A stretch of 64,000 nucleotides of DNA from an uncultured Ligilactobacillus sp. (GCA_934215475.1 CAKPZY010000006.1:4760-68759), one strand, 5' to 3'; positions 38,312 through 47,962 are shown, numbered from the stretch's first letter. Program-made: numbers and translations. Notes: generated by a model from the letters alone, not told the origin.

Positions 38312-39706
38312 CTAAACCGAAAAGCGCAAACGCTTAGGGAAAAAATTCTTCACAGTATTACCCACAATTTTACCGAAAGCAAATGGTTTCCCTTCACACA
38401 CCAGCAGTGCCCATCCCTTTGCCAGCTGCATATCCGCAGATATCTGAACAACATCACCATGAACATATTGTGCCCATTGCTGATCGTCCATATCCAGATG
38501 TGGGGTAAAATCGTGCGGTCCAAGAGCTAAGGCTAATGTATATGAAGGCTCAAACCTTTTCTTTTTGAATTCTCCCAGCAAAAATCCGGGACGTATAAAT
38601 CGTAAACGTGAAATGTCTGGCCATTCTACGCGGTATAAGTACAGATGATTCCCATAGCATTGGAGATCCTGCTTATTAAAATTAAACTCAGAAGTCAAAT
38701 GTTCAGAAAATTTCTGCCAAAGTTCCCTTTGCTCCGGGCTCAACTCATGCTTCCTTAGTGTTTTCATTTTCTTCTTTTTGCTACTAGTTTTCGAATATAT
38801 TTGCGCGCATGCATTTACTTTATTTTCAGTTAATTTTGCTATGAAATGACCGTCACCCCGTAAATGATGCGGCCACATTCTCACAGCCCCAACTAGGGCC
38901 GATTCTCCACTAGCAAAATCAGGACGACCAGGATCCATGCCGGCATATTTCTTTAATGGTTCAAGGCGCAAATGTGGAAACCTGTTCAACATCCAAGCCA
39001 CTACCTGCTCATCCTCTTCGGGAGCAAACGTACAAGTCGAATAAAGGATAGTCCCGTTTGGGGCAAGCATTTCCATCGCTGAAAGCAAGATCTCCTTTTG
39101 ACGTGCGGCACATTGACGGGGATAATCCTTATTCCAGTAAGAAACGGCTTTATGATCTTTTCTAAACATTCCTTCCCCCGAACAAGGTGCATCAACAAGG
39201 ATCTTGTCAAAAAAACCCGGAAAATTCTTAGCTAATTTAGAAGGATCTTCATTTAAAATGATCACATTTTTTGCTCCGATCCGCTCAATATTTTGCGCCA
39301 AGATCTCAGCTCTTTTATGATTGATCTCGTTAGATACTAATAAACCCTGATTACCCATAGCACTAGCAATCTGAGTCGATTTCCCTCCTGGTGCCGCACA
39401 AAGATCTAGGACCTTATCTTCTGGCCTGACTGAAATATTTTCTGCAACATACATCGCACTTAAATCCTGGCTATACACATAACCAGTTTGATGTTCCAAA
39501 GAACGACCACTAACGGTGCCGTAGTAGCCTGTTTTTGTGTATAAAACTGGATTGGCTAACGAATATGCAATATCGCGCGGACGATCCTTCAATGGGTTTA
39601 TCCGAAATCCCTTCTCTGACGGCAAAGAAAAACTAGCAAAAAAATCAGAGGCTTGCGAACCTAACAAAGTTTGATATTTTTCTATAAAATCTTGAGGTAA
39701 TTTCAT
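38312..39706 (-). CDS. rsmF: RsmF-type 16S rRNA m5C methyltransferase
   Basis: The 464-residue protein is a NOL1/NOP2/Sun-family cytosine-C5 methyltransferase. SAM site CAAPGGKSTQIAS (about 105), motif IV DAPCSGEGMFRKD and motif VI YSTCTFAPEEDE carry the two Cys residues used in catalysis. The C-terminal domain (RsmF/YebU type, about 290-464, PUA-like) distinguishes it from RsmB. It overlaps the stop of the upstream membrane gene by 4 bp, so the two may be co-translated. Confidence 0.92.
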   Translation of the reverse strand: MKLPQDFIEKYQTLLGSQASDFFASFSLPSEKGFRINPLKDRPRDIAYSLANPVLYTKTGYYGTVSGRSLEHQTGYVYSQDLSAMYVAENISVRPEDKVLDLCAAPGGKSTQIASAMGNQGLLVSNEINHKRAEILAQNIERIGAKNVIILNEDPSKLAKNFPGFFDKILVDAPCSGEGMFRKDHKAVSYWNKDYPRQCAARQKEILLSAMEMLAPNGTILYSTCTFAPEEDEQVVAWMLNRFPHLRLEPLKKYAGMDPGRPDFASGESALVGAVRMWPHHLRGDGHFIAKLTENKVNACAQIYSKTSSKKKKMKTLRKHELSPEQRELWQKFSEHLTSEFNFNKQDLQCYGNHLYLYRVEWPDISRLRFIRPGFLLGEFKKKRFEPSYTLALALGPHDFTPHLDMDDQQWAQYVHGDVVQISADMQLAKGWALLVCEGKPFAFGKIVGNTVKNFFPKRLRFSV

Positions 39707-40674
39707 TTAGATCGATTTATGCCTTTCTTTATTATTTCATTGAATAGCAAGCTATTGATAGCAAAGCATATTCCCAAGTAAGTAACTAATGCGCCATAAC
39801 TTTGGATGTCAAATGTTAAACTCCCTATGAGCGAACCAGTTAGCAATCCTAGACCCGTAAATAAAGAATAATTGCCCCATTCTTTATAACGAATTTGCTG
39901 TGCTCTGGCTCCTGTTTTATACACTGAGCGAAAAATTTTTCTGCCAGAAAATCGCCACAGAAAAATTAGCAGGATCATAACGGCAAAGAGCGCAAATAAC
40001 TCAACCAACTGCGACCAATGAGCAGTGATCCACTCCCACTTCGTCATTACAAATTGCTGAGAGTGACTCCTGTGGATCTGTTGGATCGGTAAAATTGCCT
40101 TAAGCTCTGCGGCTTTTAATTTTTTATTACCATCGATCATTACCTGATAATCTTTAACATGCATCTGAGCTAATTTTTGTTTTCCTGGTGAAATAAAAAT
40201 CTGTCGGTCCAAGCTTGAATGCAGCTTTTCTCCCATCACTCCAATAACAGGAATATAACGGCCGTTAAACTTTAAATACTGTTGGTCTTTAGGTTTATAC
40301 AGCTTGCTGGCCAGGTTTTGTCCTACCACTGCAACACTCAAATCAGACGTGAAATCATCGAGTGAAAAAAAGTTTCCCGAAATTAAAGGTGGAGTTGAAA
40401 ACGAACCCTTGCCGAAGAAATAAGTTAAATCCCTATTTTTTCGCACCCGATAATGAACCTGAACGTCATCGACATGTTTAGCAGCGGTCAATCTCTGGTT
40501 GACTTGAGCCGCCGTGAGATCCTTTTTAAATCTGACTTCATAGGCATCCAAAGATAAATTATGATCATTTAGACGGATGACAACATCACTTTGCTGAATT
40601 TCAAAAAAAATAAAAACAGCACAAAAAGCCAAGAAAGCATTGATCAATAATACAAATGTTTTATTTCTAAACAA
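39703..40674 (-). CDS. MacB/FtsX-like membrane protein without ATPase partner
   Basis: A 323-residue protein with a first membrane segment at about residues 7-25, an extracellular domain (about 30-215, with PLISGNFFSLDDF, VVGQNLASKLY and IPVIGVMG as the MacB periplasmic core pattern), and three further membrane segments at about 218-240, 270-290 and 293-315. This is the topology of MacB-type ABC permeases, but shorter than usual and with no ABC ATPase gene beside it. No lipoprotein motif is seen. Function unknown; may regulate or act with an ATPase encoded elsewhere. Confidence 0.55.
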   Translation of the reverse strand: MFRNKTFVLLINAFLAFCAVFIFFEIQQSDVVIRLNDHNLSLDAYEVRFKKDLTAAQVNQRLTAAKHVDDVQVHYRVRKNRDLTYFFGKGSFSTPPLISGNFFSLDDFTSDLSVAVVGQNLASKLYKPKDQQYLKFNGRYIPVIGVMGEKLHSSLDRQIFISPGKQKLAQMHVKDYQVMIDGNKKLKAAELKAILPIQQIHRSHSQQFVMTKWEWITAHWSQLVELFALFAVMILLIFLWRFSGRKIFRSVYKTGARAQQIRYKEWGNYSLFTGLGLLTGSLIGSLTFDIQSYGALVTYLGICFAINSLLFNEIIKKGINRSK

Positions 40675-40691
40675 ATAACTACTCCCTTAAC

Positions 40692-41018
40692 TTAATGGAT
40701 CCCCAATGCCATCTTGGCGTAACGTGTCATCCGATCAATAGTCCATTCTGGTTCCCAAATAAATTCCACATCCACTTTCTTGATCTCCGGTACATCTTGA
40801 AGTGCTGCTTCTACCATATCTGCCAAGACATTGGTCAAAGGACAACCAATAGTCGTCAAGGTCATTTCTATCAAACACGTTCCATCATCTTGCAGATCAA
40901 TATTATAAATCAGTCCAAGGTTAACAATATCGATCGCTAACTCTGGATCGATCACCGTCTGTAGATTGGAAATAATATCATCTTTGATCTCTTTTGTACT
41001 TCTATTATTGTTTTCCAT
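40692..41018 (-). CDS. sufT: SufT/MIP18 family Fe-S assembly protein (DUF59)
   Basis: The 108-residue protein is a MIP18-domain (DUF59) protein: LQTVIDPELAIDIVNLGLIY, then MTLTTIGCPLTNVLADMVE with the conserved Cys, and VEFIWEPEWTIDRM. In Firmicutes this family takes part in iron-sulfur cluster maturation (SufT), though paralogues act elsewhere. The two-gene set with a small esterase on the same strand is seen in B. subtilis as yitW and yitV. The gap to the esterase is 14 bp. Confidence 0.85.
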   Translation of the reverse strand: MENNNRSTKEIKDDIISNLQTVIDPELAIDIVNLGLIYNIDLQDDGTCLIEMTLTTIGCPLTNVLADMVEAALQDVPEIKKVDVEFIWEPEWTIDRMTRYAKMALGIH

Positions 41019-41032
41019 CTTCTTGCACTTCC

Positions 41033-41791
41033 TTAATGAAAATACTGGTAAAATTTGTTGGCCATTTCTTCAGTCACAGCATAATCGACGCTGTGTTCAA
41101 CTCCCTGGCTAAAGTGCCCACTTACATGACTTGTCAGTGGATCTGTTTGTTTCGTTGCTTCCTCGACAAATTCCTGCGTTAAATTCTCAGGAACACGTTG
41201 ATCGGCAGTGCCATGCCAAAAATGTAGCGGCCGACCACCAACCTTATCCGGATGTAAAGAAAGATCATATTCTGCAAGCCTATTTAACAGAGACTTGACA
41301 TATTCTGGGGAAAGCTCCACGTCCTGCGGTAAATTTGCCAATATTATTTTAGCAAATTTGACTGGTGCTGGCGTCCCAGCTAATACAACTGCCGCTGAGA
41401 TCTTTGGATAAGCAGCCATCAAAGCACAGGCGGTGATCCCGCCCATTGAAAATCCTCCGACACCGACTTGGTCAGCTAAGATCAAATTTTTTTCACGGTA
41501 ATATCCCACAATTTGAGGAAATTCACGAACTGACTGTAAAATGATATCCCAAAATGATAAATAGTGTTCTTCAACTGGACCTTCAGTGCGAGCGCCGTGA
41601 TATAATGCTTCGGGTAAAACCACGCGCAGGCCCCGCTTAGCCAGTGCATATCCTTGGGTCAAAACTAATTCCTTGCAATTCGTCCAACCGTGGTAAAACA
41701 CTACCAAGGGTAATTTTTGGTGAGCCTTGTCCGAAGCAACCAATTCCAGGACAGGCAGGTTGGCGAGCCTTTTTTCACTAACAGTGATCAT
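41033..41791 (-). CDS. Alpha/beta hydrolase, YitV-like esterase
   Basis: This 252-residue hydrolase has HGWTNCKE as the oxyanion region, the nucleophile elbow GFSMGG (Ser about residue 116), an acid in HGTADQRVP (about 205) and a likely catalytic His in VEHSVDY (about 235). The start is ATG 41791, seven bases after GGAGGG; the TTG five codons upstream is inside the ribosome binding site. Substrate unknown; relatives are carboxylesterases. It precedes sufT in one transcript. Confidence 0.82.
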   Translation of the reverse strand: MITVSEKRLANLPVLELVASDKAHQKLPLVVFYHGWTNCKELVLTQGYALAKRGLRVVLPEALYHGARTEGPVEEHYLSFWDIILQSVREFPQIVGYYREKNLILADQVGVGGFSMGGITACALMAAYPKISAAVVLAGTPAPVKFAKIILANLPQDVELSPEYVKSLLNRLAEYDLSLHPDKVGGRPLHFWHGTADQRVPENLTQEFVEEATKQTDPLTSHVSGHFSQGVEHSVDYAVTEEMANKFYQYFH

Positions 41792-42019
41792 ACAAATTCC
41801 CTCCAATTATTTATCAATTTAAATTATACAACGAGATAGGTAAATACGACTAGAAAAACAGACATTAATATGATAACTTTTAAATATTGACATCAAATAC
41901 GGAAATATTTAAGTTTTTTTATCGAATGCCCCACAAATCATTTGAGTAGTATATATCTTATAACATTCAAAGCAAAATAATTTAAAATAACGCTAATAAT
42001 TCGTTGGAGGAAATCAATA

Positions 42020-42832
42020 ATGAATAGAAAAATCATTTCATTAGACTTGGATGGAACTACATTAAATTCCCACAGCCAAATCTCTGAATTGACGGCCACA
42101 GTACTTCATAAGGCAGCCGAATCTGGGAATATAGTTTCTATAGTAACAGGTCGCCCAAACCGGATGGCAGTTAATTTTTACGATGAACTCAGATTAAAGA
42201 CACCGATGATAAATTTTAATGGTGCTGTTGGACACCTGCCTCATCGCTACTGGAAAGACGCGTACGAAATAACTTTCCAAAAAGAAATCGTTTTAGAAAT
42301 ATTAAAGTCCAAAAAAACACTAGGTATTCAAGCAGTTGCAGCAGAAGGACAGCATTTAACGCTGACCGATTCGACGGATAACTCTGTTTCGCACTTCTTC
42401 CCCGCTGCGATGAATGCCAGAAATCTATTAAACCATCTGAACCTGACCACAGATCCATCTGCGATCACCATGTTAGTGGACCCAACCAGAAAAGCTGCTA
42501 TTACTCGTCAAATTCAAGAGGCATACAAGGAAGAGGTAAATGTCAGTGTCTGGGGAGGGCCAGCTCCAATTCTGGAACTTTCCCCTAAAAACGTCACCAA
42601 AAAGGTTGGAATGAAATTTCTGTCAAAAATATATCACGTCAAAAGAGAAGACATCATCGCCTTTGGAGATGAACAAAATGACATTGAAATGTTAAAATAC
42701 GCTGGGACCGGGGTAGCAATGAAAAATGCCTCTCCGTGGATCAAAGAGGTAGCAGATGACGTAACTTCCAGGGATAATGACCATGACGGTATCGCTCATT
42801 ATTTAATTGAGCACTTGGATTGGGCTGAATAA
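42020..42832 (+). CDS. Cof-type HAD phosphatase
   Basis: The 270-residue protein belongs to the Cof subfamily of HAD hydrolases. Motif I SLDLDGTTLNS supplies the nucleophile Asp (residue 8) and the acid Asp (10), motif II is IVTGRPN, motif III KKVGMKFL with Lys, and motif IV DEQNDIEML. A C2B cap domain lies between (about residues 85-190). Family members dephosphorylate sugar phosphates, FMN or PLP. The ATG follows GGAGG at nine bases. It has its own unit, ended by the inverted repeat shared with lysA. Confidence 0.9.
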   Translation: MNRKIISLDLDGTTLNSHSQISELTATVLHKAAESGNIVSIVTGRPNRMAVNFYDELRLKTPMINFNGAVGHLPHRYWKDAYEITFQKEIVLEILKSKKTLGIQAVAAEGQHLTLTDSTDNSVSHFFPAAMNARNLLNHLNLTTDPSAITMLVDPTRKAAITRQIQEAYKEEVNVSVWGGPAPILELSPKNVTKKVGMKFLSKIYHVKREDIIAFGDEQNDIEMLKYAGTGVAMKNASPWIKEVADDVTSRDNDHDGIAHYLIEHLDWAE

Positions 42833-42849
42833 ATTAACGATATAAAACA

Positions 42850-42905
42850 AACTGCACTGTTATGCCTTTAAAATTCGTGGGCACGTAACACAGTGCAATT
42901 ATTTC
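42850..42905. terminator. Bidirectional terminator between HAD gene and lysA
   Basis: GCACTGTTATGCC and GGGCACGTAACACAGTGC form an imperfect long stem with T-rich flanks on both sides. It sits between two convergent genes. Confidence 0.65.
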
Positions 42906-42914
42906 TGATCCTGA

Positions 42915-44204
42915 TTATAATTCATATCGCAACATATCTTCATATGTTTCTCTTCTGATCACCAGTTGCGAGTCGCCATCTTCACAAAAAACCACTGCCG
43001 GACGACCATTACGATTATACGTCGATGCCATCGAATACCCGTATGCTCCAGTTGCTGGAGTGGCTAACACATCTCCTGCATGTAGTGTTGGCAACAGCTG
43101 ATCTGAAATCAAAACATCTCCTGATTCGCAATACTTGCCTACCACACTGCCTTTTTGGGTCTCTCTCGCGTTCGGATCACGGGCTAGTAACGCAGTATAC
43201 TTTGCCCCGTAAAGTGCCGGACGAATATTGTCACCCATACCACCATCGACTGCGATAAAATTGCAAAGTCCTGGGACTTTTTTAGTGGACCCAACAGTGT
43301 ACAAGGTCGTGCCGGCTTCACCGACCAGCGAGCGTCCAGGTTCTACCCATATTTCTGGGATTGCAAGCCCTGCTTTGGCGCTTTCTTCTTTGATCGTTTG
43401 ACTAATATTTTCTATAAACTCTCCTGGAGCCAAAGGATGATCTTGCGCAGTATATTGAATGCCAAAACCACCGCCAAGATTTAGGATCTGGGGCACGAAA
43501 TCAAAGCGCTCATGCCATTCTTTTATCAGTTGGATCATCTTCACTGCGGCCATTCTAAAACCCTGGACACCAAAAATCTGCGAGCCGATATGGCAGTGAA
43601 GCCCCACCACATCAAACAAGTCAGAATTTAATAAGCGCTCCAGTGCCTTTTGAGCCTGACCAGATTTCAAGTCAAATCCAAACTTAGAGTTGGATTGTCC
43701 AGTAGAAATATATTTATGAGTTTGCGCTTCTACACCAGGTGCCACACGAATAGCCACCCGTATTTTTGCTTTTTTCGTAGCCAGTATTTTCTCTAATAAA
43801 TCTATTTCATAAAAATTATCGACCACTATACACCCTATATTTTGATCAACAGCATATTCCAACTCCGCTGGTAACTTATTGTTCCCATGAAATTCAATCA
43901 TTTGCGGATCCATTCCGCCACGCAGTGCTGCGTATAATTCGCCACCTGACACCACATCACAACCCAACTTTTCAGCTGCCAATAACCGATACATGGCCAG
44001 AGAGGAAAAAGCCTTGCTGGCATAAACGATCCTGTATTTTAAACCAGACTTTTCAAAAGCAGCTCGAAAAGCGCTGATCTGTTGCTTGATCTCCGAAACA
44101 TCATACGCAATCAACGGTGTTTGATGCTGCGACGCGAGGTCAAGCGCGTCTACCCCGCCGATCTCCAAATGGCCCTCTTGACTTATTTTTACATTTTCAG
44201 GCAA
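42915..44204 (-). CDS. lysA: Diaminopimelate decarboxylase
   Basis: Makes lysine from meso-diaminopimelate with PLP. The 429-residue fold-type III enzyme has the PLP lysine K64 in VYASKAFSS, the GGGFGIQY glycine loop, EPGRSLVGEAG for phosphate and CESGDVL with the substrate Cys. I place the start at TTG 44204 (MPENVKISQ) since GGGGG lies seven bases before it; the frame runs 18 codons further up to a GTG without a ribosome binding site. No other lysine gene is in the window. No lysine riboswitch or T-box can be seen in the 355 bp upstream. Confidence 0.94.
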   Translation of the reverse strand: MPENVKISQEGHLEIGGVDALDLASQHQTPLIAYDVSEIKQQISAFRAAFEKSGLKYRIVYASKAFSSLAMYRLLAAEKLGCDVVSGGELYAALRGGMDPQMIEFHGNNKLPAELEYAVDQNIGCIVVDNFYEIDLLEKILATKKAKIRVAIRVAPGVEAQTHKYISTGQSNSKFGFDLKSGQAQKALERLLNSDLFDVVGLHCHIGSQIFGVQGFRMAAVKMIQLIKEWHERFDFVPQILNLGGGFGIQYTAQDHPLAPGEFIENISQTIKEESAKAGLAIPEIWVEPGRSLVGEAGTTLYTVGSTKKVPGLCNFIAVDGGMGDNIRPALYGAKYTALLARDPNARETQKGSVVGKYCESGDVLISDQLLPTLHAGDVLATPATGAYGYSMASTYNRNGRPAVVFCEDGDSQLVIRRETYEDMLRYEL

Positions 44205-44559
44205 ACAAAAACCCCCACTAAAATTAAAATTTGATTTGTTTAAAAGAATTAAACACACACTTATTCAGTATCTTACTTAAATTAGAGTAAAAAAGCAATC
44301 ACTCTTCAGCAGGTATTAGTATCAGAGCCAGGTCATTCATTGATGTAAAACTTAGCAAAATTGGCTTCACAGACACAATACTTACCTTGTACTAACATCT
44401 GGAGGAACGACCGTTAAATTTTGTTATACCTATTTCCGAGAAAAAGATTTAATGTTTACGGTTACTCTCAATCATCCCAAACTATGATAAGATATTGATA
44501 AACACCCATATTAAGTGGGACTAAATAAGACAAAAATGAAAAGATTGAAGGAAATGAAA
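44205..44559. other. 355-bp divergent spacer of lysA and pepD
   Basis: AT-rich, no gene seen. A TATGAT near 44483 could be the -10 box of pepD but lacks a good -35 box. A hairpin AGAGT-N12-ACTCT lies around 44286-44307 on the lysA side. I checked for lysine-riboswitch and T-box motifs and found none. Confidence 0.5.
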
Positions 44560-45987
44560 ATGCCTATTAATGCGGACTTTTCGGCATGTACCAGCATTTT
44601 AGCTGGCAAAAGTGCTACCCTTGACGGTTCGACAATAATTGCTAGAAATGAAGATTCCCGCAGTGCGTGGCCGAAGCACATGCAGATCCACTCACATCAA
44701 GAATACGATGAACCTCAAGAATTCGTCTCACCAGATAACCAATTTAAGCTCTCATTACCAAAAACTCGAGCCAAATATACAGCCACGCCTGAATGGACTA
44801 CTGAATTTGGAGTTTTTGAAGAAGATGGGATCAATGAATACGGAGTGGCTATGAGTGCCACCGAGAGTGCATACTCAAATGAACGAGTCTTAGGTGCTGA
44901 TCCGCTTGTCAAAGACGGTATTAGCGAAGAAGCCATGTTAACTGTAATTTTACCTTATATTCATACGGCACGTGAGGGTATTTCGCGGCTGGGTAAGATC
45001 ATTGAAAAATTTGGTACCAGCGAAACTAATGGCATACTCTTTTCTGATAAAGATGAAGTCTGGTATTTAGAAACGGGCAGCGGTCATCAGTGGGTCGCAC
45101 AACGGATCCCGGATGATTCATATGCTGTTGTTGCTAATCAGCTAGCTATTCAAGAAATTGATTTCAATGATACGAAAAATTTTATGTATTCTACTCATCT
45201 ACGTGAATTTGTATCGGAAAATCATCTGAACCCCCAACTTAACGGCTTTAACTTTAGAAATATTTTTGGAACTCATACTCTTTCAGATGAAATTTATAGT
45301 ACCCCGCGGGTCTGGTATGGCCAGCAGATCTTCAACCCCGAGATCAACCAAGAACCTATGGATCAAGAGTTGCCATTCATCCGCAAAGCCGATCGTTTAT
45401 TAGGATTAGACGATTTTAAGTGTGTTCTAGGCTCGCACTTTCAAGACACACCTTATGATCCGCTCGGCTTCGGCACTGAGGAAGAAAAGCACAAGTTTCG
45501 CCCCATCAGTTTGGCAAAAACGCAGGAATCACACATCTTGCAGATCAGGCCGGGATTCCCAGCTGCAATTGCCGGAATTCATTGGCTTGCAATGGGAGTC
45601 ACAGCGGAAAGTGTATTTGTGCCCGTTTATGCCGGCGCCACAGATGTTCATCCTGCATATAAGGTGGGTAAGCAAAAGTACAGCAGAGATTCTGCTTACT
45701 GGATCTACAAATTAGTCGGCATCTTAGTTGATGGGCATTACACGGAATTGCACAAACTTCTGAAAGATACACAAAGTGATGTTTCCATTTGCTTAAGAAA
45801 CATGTTAAGGCAAAGTGACCGTAAAGCTGTGAGAATGGAACAAAATACGCTAAATAAGTATTTGACTGAGCAAAGTATTAAAATGCAGCAGTTGGCGCTC
45901 GATAAAATGCAGCTTCTGCTAAGTGAACTGGTCACGGAAGCTGCAGACCTGTCTGTGCTGAATTTCAAAACTGATGCTAATCTCTGA
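44560..45987 (+). CDS. pepD: C69 family dipeptidase PepD
   Basis: The 475-residue cytoplasmic dipeptidase is an N-terminal nucleophile hydrolase of the lactobacillus PepD type. The catalytic Cys10 lies in SACTSILAGK, which becomes N-terminal after a short propeptide is removed, and RNEDSR follows. I choose ATG 44560, six bases after AAGGA, over the ATG eight codons upstream, whose spacing is poor. With its neighbour, a degenerate MBL protein 24 bp downstream, it may form an operon. It supplies amino acids from imported peptides. Confidence 0.92.
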   Translation: MPINADFSACTSILAGKSATLDGSTIIARNEDSRSAWPKHMQIHSHQEYDEPQEFVSPDNQFKLSLPKTRAKYTATPEWTTEFGVFEEDGINEYGVAMSATESAYSNERVLGADPLVKDGISEEAMLTVILPYIHTAREGISRLGKIIEKFGTSETNGILFSDKDEVWYLETGSGHQWVAQRIPDDSYAVVANQLAIQEIDFNDTKNFMYSTHLREFVSENHLNPQLNGFNFRNIFGTHTLSDEIYSTPRVWYGQQIFNPEINQEPMDQELPFIRKADRLLGLDDFKCVLGSHFQDTPYDPLGFGTEEEKHKFRPISLAKTQESHILQIRPGFPAAIAGIHWLAMGVTAESVFVPVYAGATDVHPAYKVGKQKYSRDSAYWIYKLVGILVDGHYTELHKLLKDTQSDVSICLRNMLRQSDRKAVRMEQNTLNKYLTEQSIKMQQLALDKMQLLLSELVTEAADLSVLNFKTDANL

Positions 45988-46011
45988 TATTATTTAAAGG
46001 CGGTGAATCGT

Positions 46012-47010
46012 TTGACCAGCAATTATACTGCTTTAAGCAGCGGTAAAACGAAAATTTTATGTGATCCAGTTATGGATGAAGATACTGACCTGGAAACTCA
46101 TAGTCATATTATTTTGACCCACTTAGACTTCGATGCGCTAGATTTTCTAGAGAACTACTCCAGCGAGCACTCGATCTATGTGTCTTTTGAATTTTTCAAA
46201 TTGATTCAAAAGTTAATGCGCGATAATCTTCTGGAACCCTTTCATCACAACTTAAAGATCCTACCTTACGGCTATACTGTTTCTCTTGGAAGCATCCAAG
46301 TTGAGGCTTTTCCTAATGATGATGGTCAATATGGAAGTATGGCATTGATCGCTGCCGGCAAAAAACAAACCGTTGGCTATTGTGATGCGTTTTATCTGCG
46401 AGGAAACCATAAAAAACGGATCAAACAATGGAAGCGGGCCTTTTGCCAAGCAAACTTGGAAGTTCTGATATTAGGTTCCAAAATCGCGCCATTATCTGAG
46501 CAGAAAAATTTTTTAACTGAAAATGGTATGCAAGAAATGCTAGCCAAATTTATCTCTAAAAATTTTAATACAGATCCACTCACGGTCTTGTTATCTCCTT
46601 GGGACCCGGAACGTTTGTACCGCTACGACAAAACCGCAAAAGATTGTGGACGTCCGATCGTGTGGGACAAAAGCTACTTGCAACTATTGCGAGCATTTTA
46701 TCCCTTTGCCAGTTTTTACAGCGCACAAAACCTCCCGAAAGACCCGGAAAAAATGCTGGTTCAAGTCGAGCAAAGCAAACAATTAGCGGGGACCACGATT
46801 TTCTTCGATCCGGCAATTCTTCACCCAAATTCGGTGGATGTTTCAGGCCTAATATACCAGAACCAGTTATGTGCTTTAACTCAGACGGAATTAAAAGAAT
46901 TTACGGCTGATATCGCTGCCAAAGAGGTCATCATGAAAACTGATAGGAGCCTGGCACAAAATCACCTAATACCCAAGAAATGGCTGCAATCTTCGCATTT
47001 ATCATTATGA
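46012..47010 (+). CDS. Degenerate metallo-beta-lactamase-fold protein
   Basis: A 332-residue protein with an MBL-like pattern: ILTHLDFDALDFLE where a THxHxDH site is expected, AFPNDDGQYGSMALIAA like the HDD/HSIPG strand, and VGYCDAFYLRGNHKKRI like the GDF strand of RNase J-type enzymes. The metal-binding histidines are mostly replaced, so it is probably not a metal-dependent nuclease. The start is uncertain: TTG at 46012 has an AGGCGGTGA site five bases upstream, GTG at 46003 lies inside that site. It follows pepD by 24 bp. Function unknown. Confidence 0.5.
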   Translation: MTSNYTALSSGKTKILCDPVMDEDTDLETHSHIILTHLDFDALDFLENYSSEHSIYVSFEFFKLIQKLMRDNLLEPFHHNLKILPYGYTVSLGSIQVEAFPNDDGQYGSMALIAAGKKQTVGYCDAFYLRGNHKKRIKQWKRAFCQANLEVLILGSKIAPLSEQKNFLTENGMQEMLAKFISKNFNTDPLTVLLSPWDPERLYRYDKTAKDCGRPIVWDKSYLQLLRAFYPFASFYSAQNLPKDPEKMLVQVEQSKQLAGTTIFFDPAILHPNSVDVSGLIYQNQLCALTQTELKEFTADIAAKEVIMKTDRSLAQNHLIPKKWLQSSHLSL

Positions 47011-47028
47011 TCTTGGAATAAGACAGTA

Positions 47029-47077
47029 AAAATGGCTTTGAGTCAACCATCCAGGTTGATTCAAAGCCATTTTATTA
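47029..47077. terminator. Bidirectional terminator between MBL gene and tsf
   Basis: A 20-bp stem AAAATGGCTTTGAGTCAACC / GGTTGATTCAAAGCCATTTT with five-base loop and T-rich flanks ends both convergent units. Confidence 0.9.
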
Positions 47078-47086
47078 ATTTCTTGT

Positions 47087-47962
47087 TTATTTAAGCTGAC
47101 TCATAACGTCGGAAGCAAAATCTTCCTTCTTCTTTTCAATGCCTTCGCCAACTTCATAACGAATAAAGCTCTTGACTTTACCGCCTTTAGCAGCAACATA
47201 TTTTGCAACAGTCTGGTCTGGATCTTTGACAAAATCTTGATCTTCAAGGGTAATTTCAGCAAAATACTTATTTAAGCGGCCAGAAACCATCTTTTCGATG
47301 ATCTTTTCTGGCTTGCCTTCATTCTTAGCTTCCTCTGTTAGAACTTCTTTTTCATGGGCAACCTGTTTCTCAGGAACTTGATCACGGTTAACGAACTGAG
47401 GATCAATGGCTGCAACATGCATAGCGATATCCTTGGCTGTTGTTTCGTCTGCGCCTTTTAATACCACCAAAGAAGCAATCTTGCCGCCCATGTGCAGGTA
47501 AGCTCCAAAATTGTCGTCGTCATCTTTAGATACGAGAGCAAAACGACGTAAACTGATTTTTTCACCAATAACTTGGGTAGCTTCAATGAATTCGTCATTT
47601 AAAGTACCTTTATCAGTTTTAACTTTTAAAGCTGCTTCAACATCAGCGGGCTTGTTTTGTAAAATAATCTGGGCAACATGCTTGACCAAATCCTTAAATT
47701 TGGCATTTTGGGCTACAAAATCAGTTTCAGCATTGACTTCAACGATCACAGCATCATTACCAGAAACTGCGACGTTAGCGAGACCTTCTGCAGCGACACG
47801 ATCACTTTTCTTAGCAGCTTTGGCGATGCCTTTCTCACGCAAGAAATCAGTAGCTTTGTTCATATCGCCTTCTGTAGCTACTAAGGCTTTTTTAGCATCC
47901 ATCATGCCGACACCTGTTTTATCACGTAATTGTTTAACTTGAGAAGCAGAAATCTTTGCCAT
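47087..47962 (-). CDS. tsf: Elongation factor Ts
   Basis: The nucleotide-exchange factor of EF-Tu. The N-terminal UBA-like domain has [19 protein letters not shown] (residues 8-26), followed by the core with [13 protein letters not shown], the signature that inserts near the EF-Tu P-loop. Length 291 is normal for Lactobacillales. The ATG follows GGAGGCC. rpsB is 100 bp upstream on the same strand, the classical rpsB-tsf operon. A strong terminator follows. Confidence 0.98.
   Translation of the reverse strand: MAKISASQVKQLRDKTGVGMMDAKKALVATEGDMNKATDFLREKGIAKAAKKSDRVAAEGLANVAVSGNDAVIVEVNAETDFVAQNAKFKDLVKHVAQIILQNKPADVEAALKVKTDKGTLNDEFIEATQVIGEKISLRRFALVSKDDDDNFGAYLHMGGKIASLVVLKGADETTAKDIAMHVAAIDPQFVNRDQVPEKQVAHEKEVLTEEAKNEGKPEKIIEKMVSGRLNKYFAEITLEDQDFVKDPDQTVAKYVAAKGGKVKSFIRYEVGEGIEKKKEDFASDVMSQLK

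Noticed and set aside
44385-44400. TACCTTGTAC appears near 44388 and again near 49076
   Set aside because: A ten-base repeat in AT-rich DNA with no common context; taken as chance.
44260-44460. Possible lysine riboswitch or T-box before lysA
   Set aside because: None of the diagnostic sequence elements (AGAGGTGC, T-box GGGTGGTACCACG) is present.
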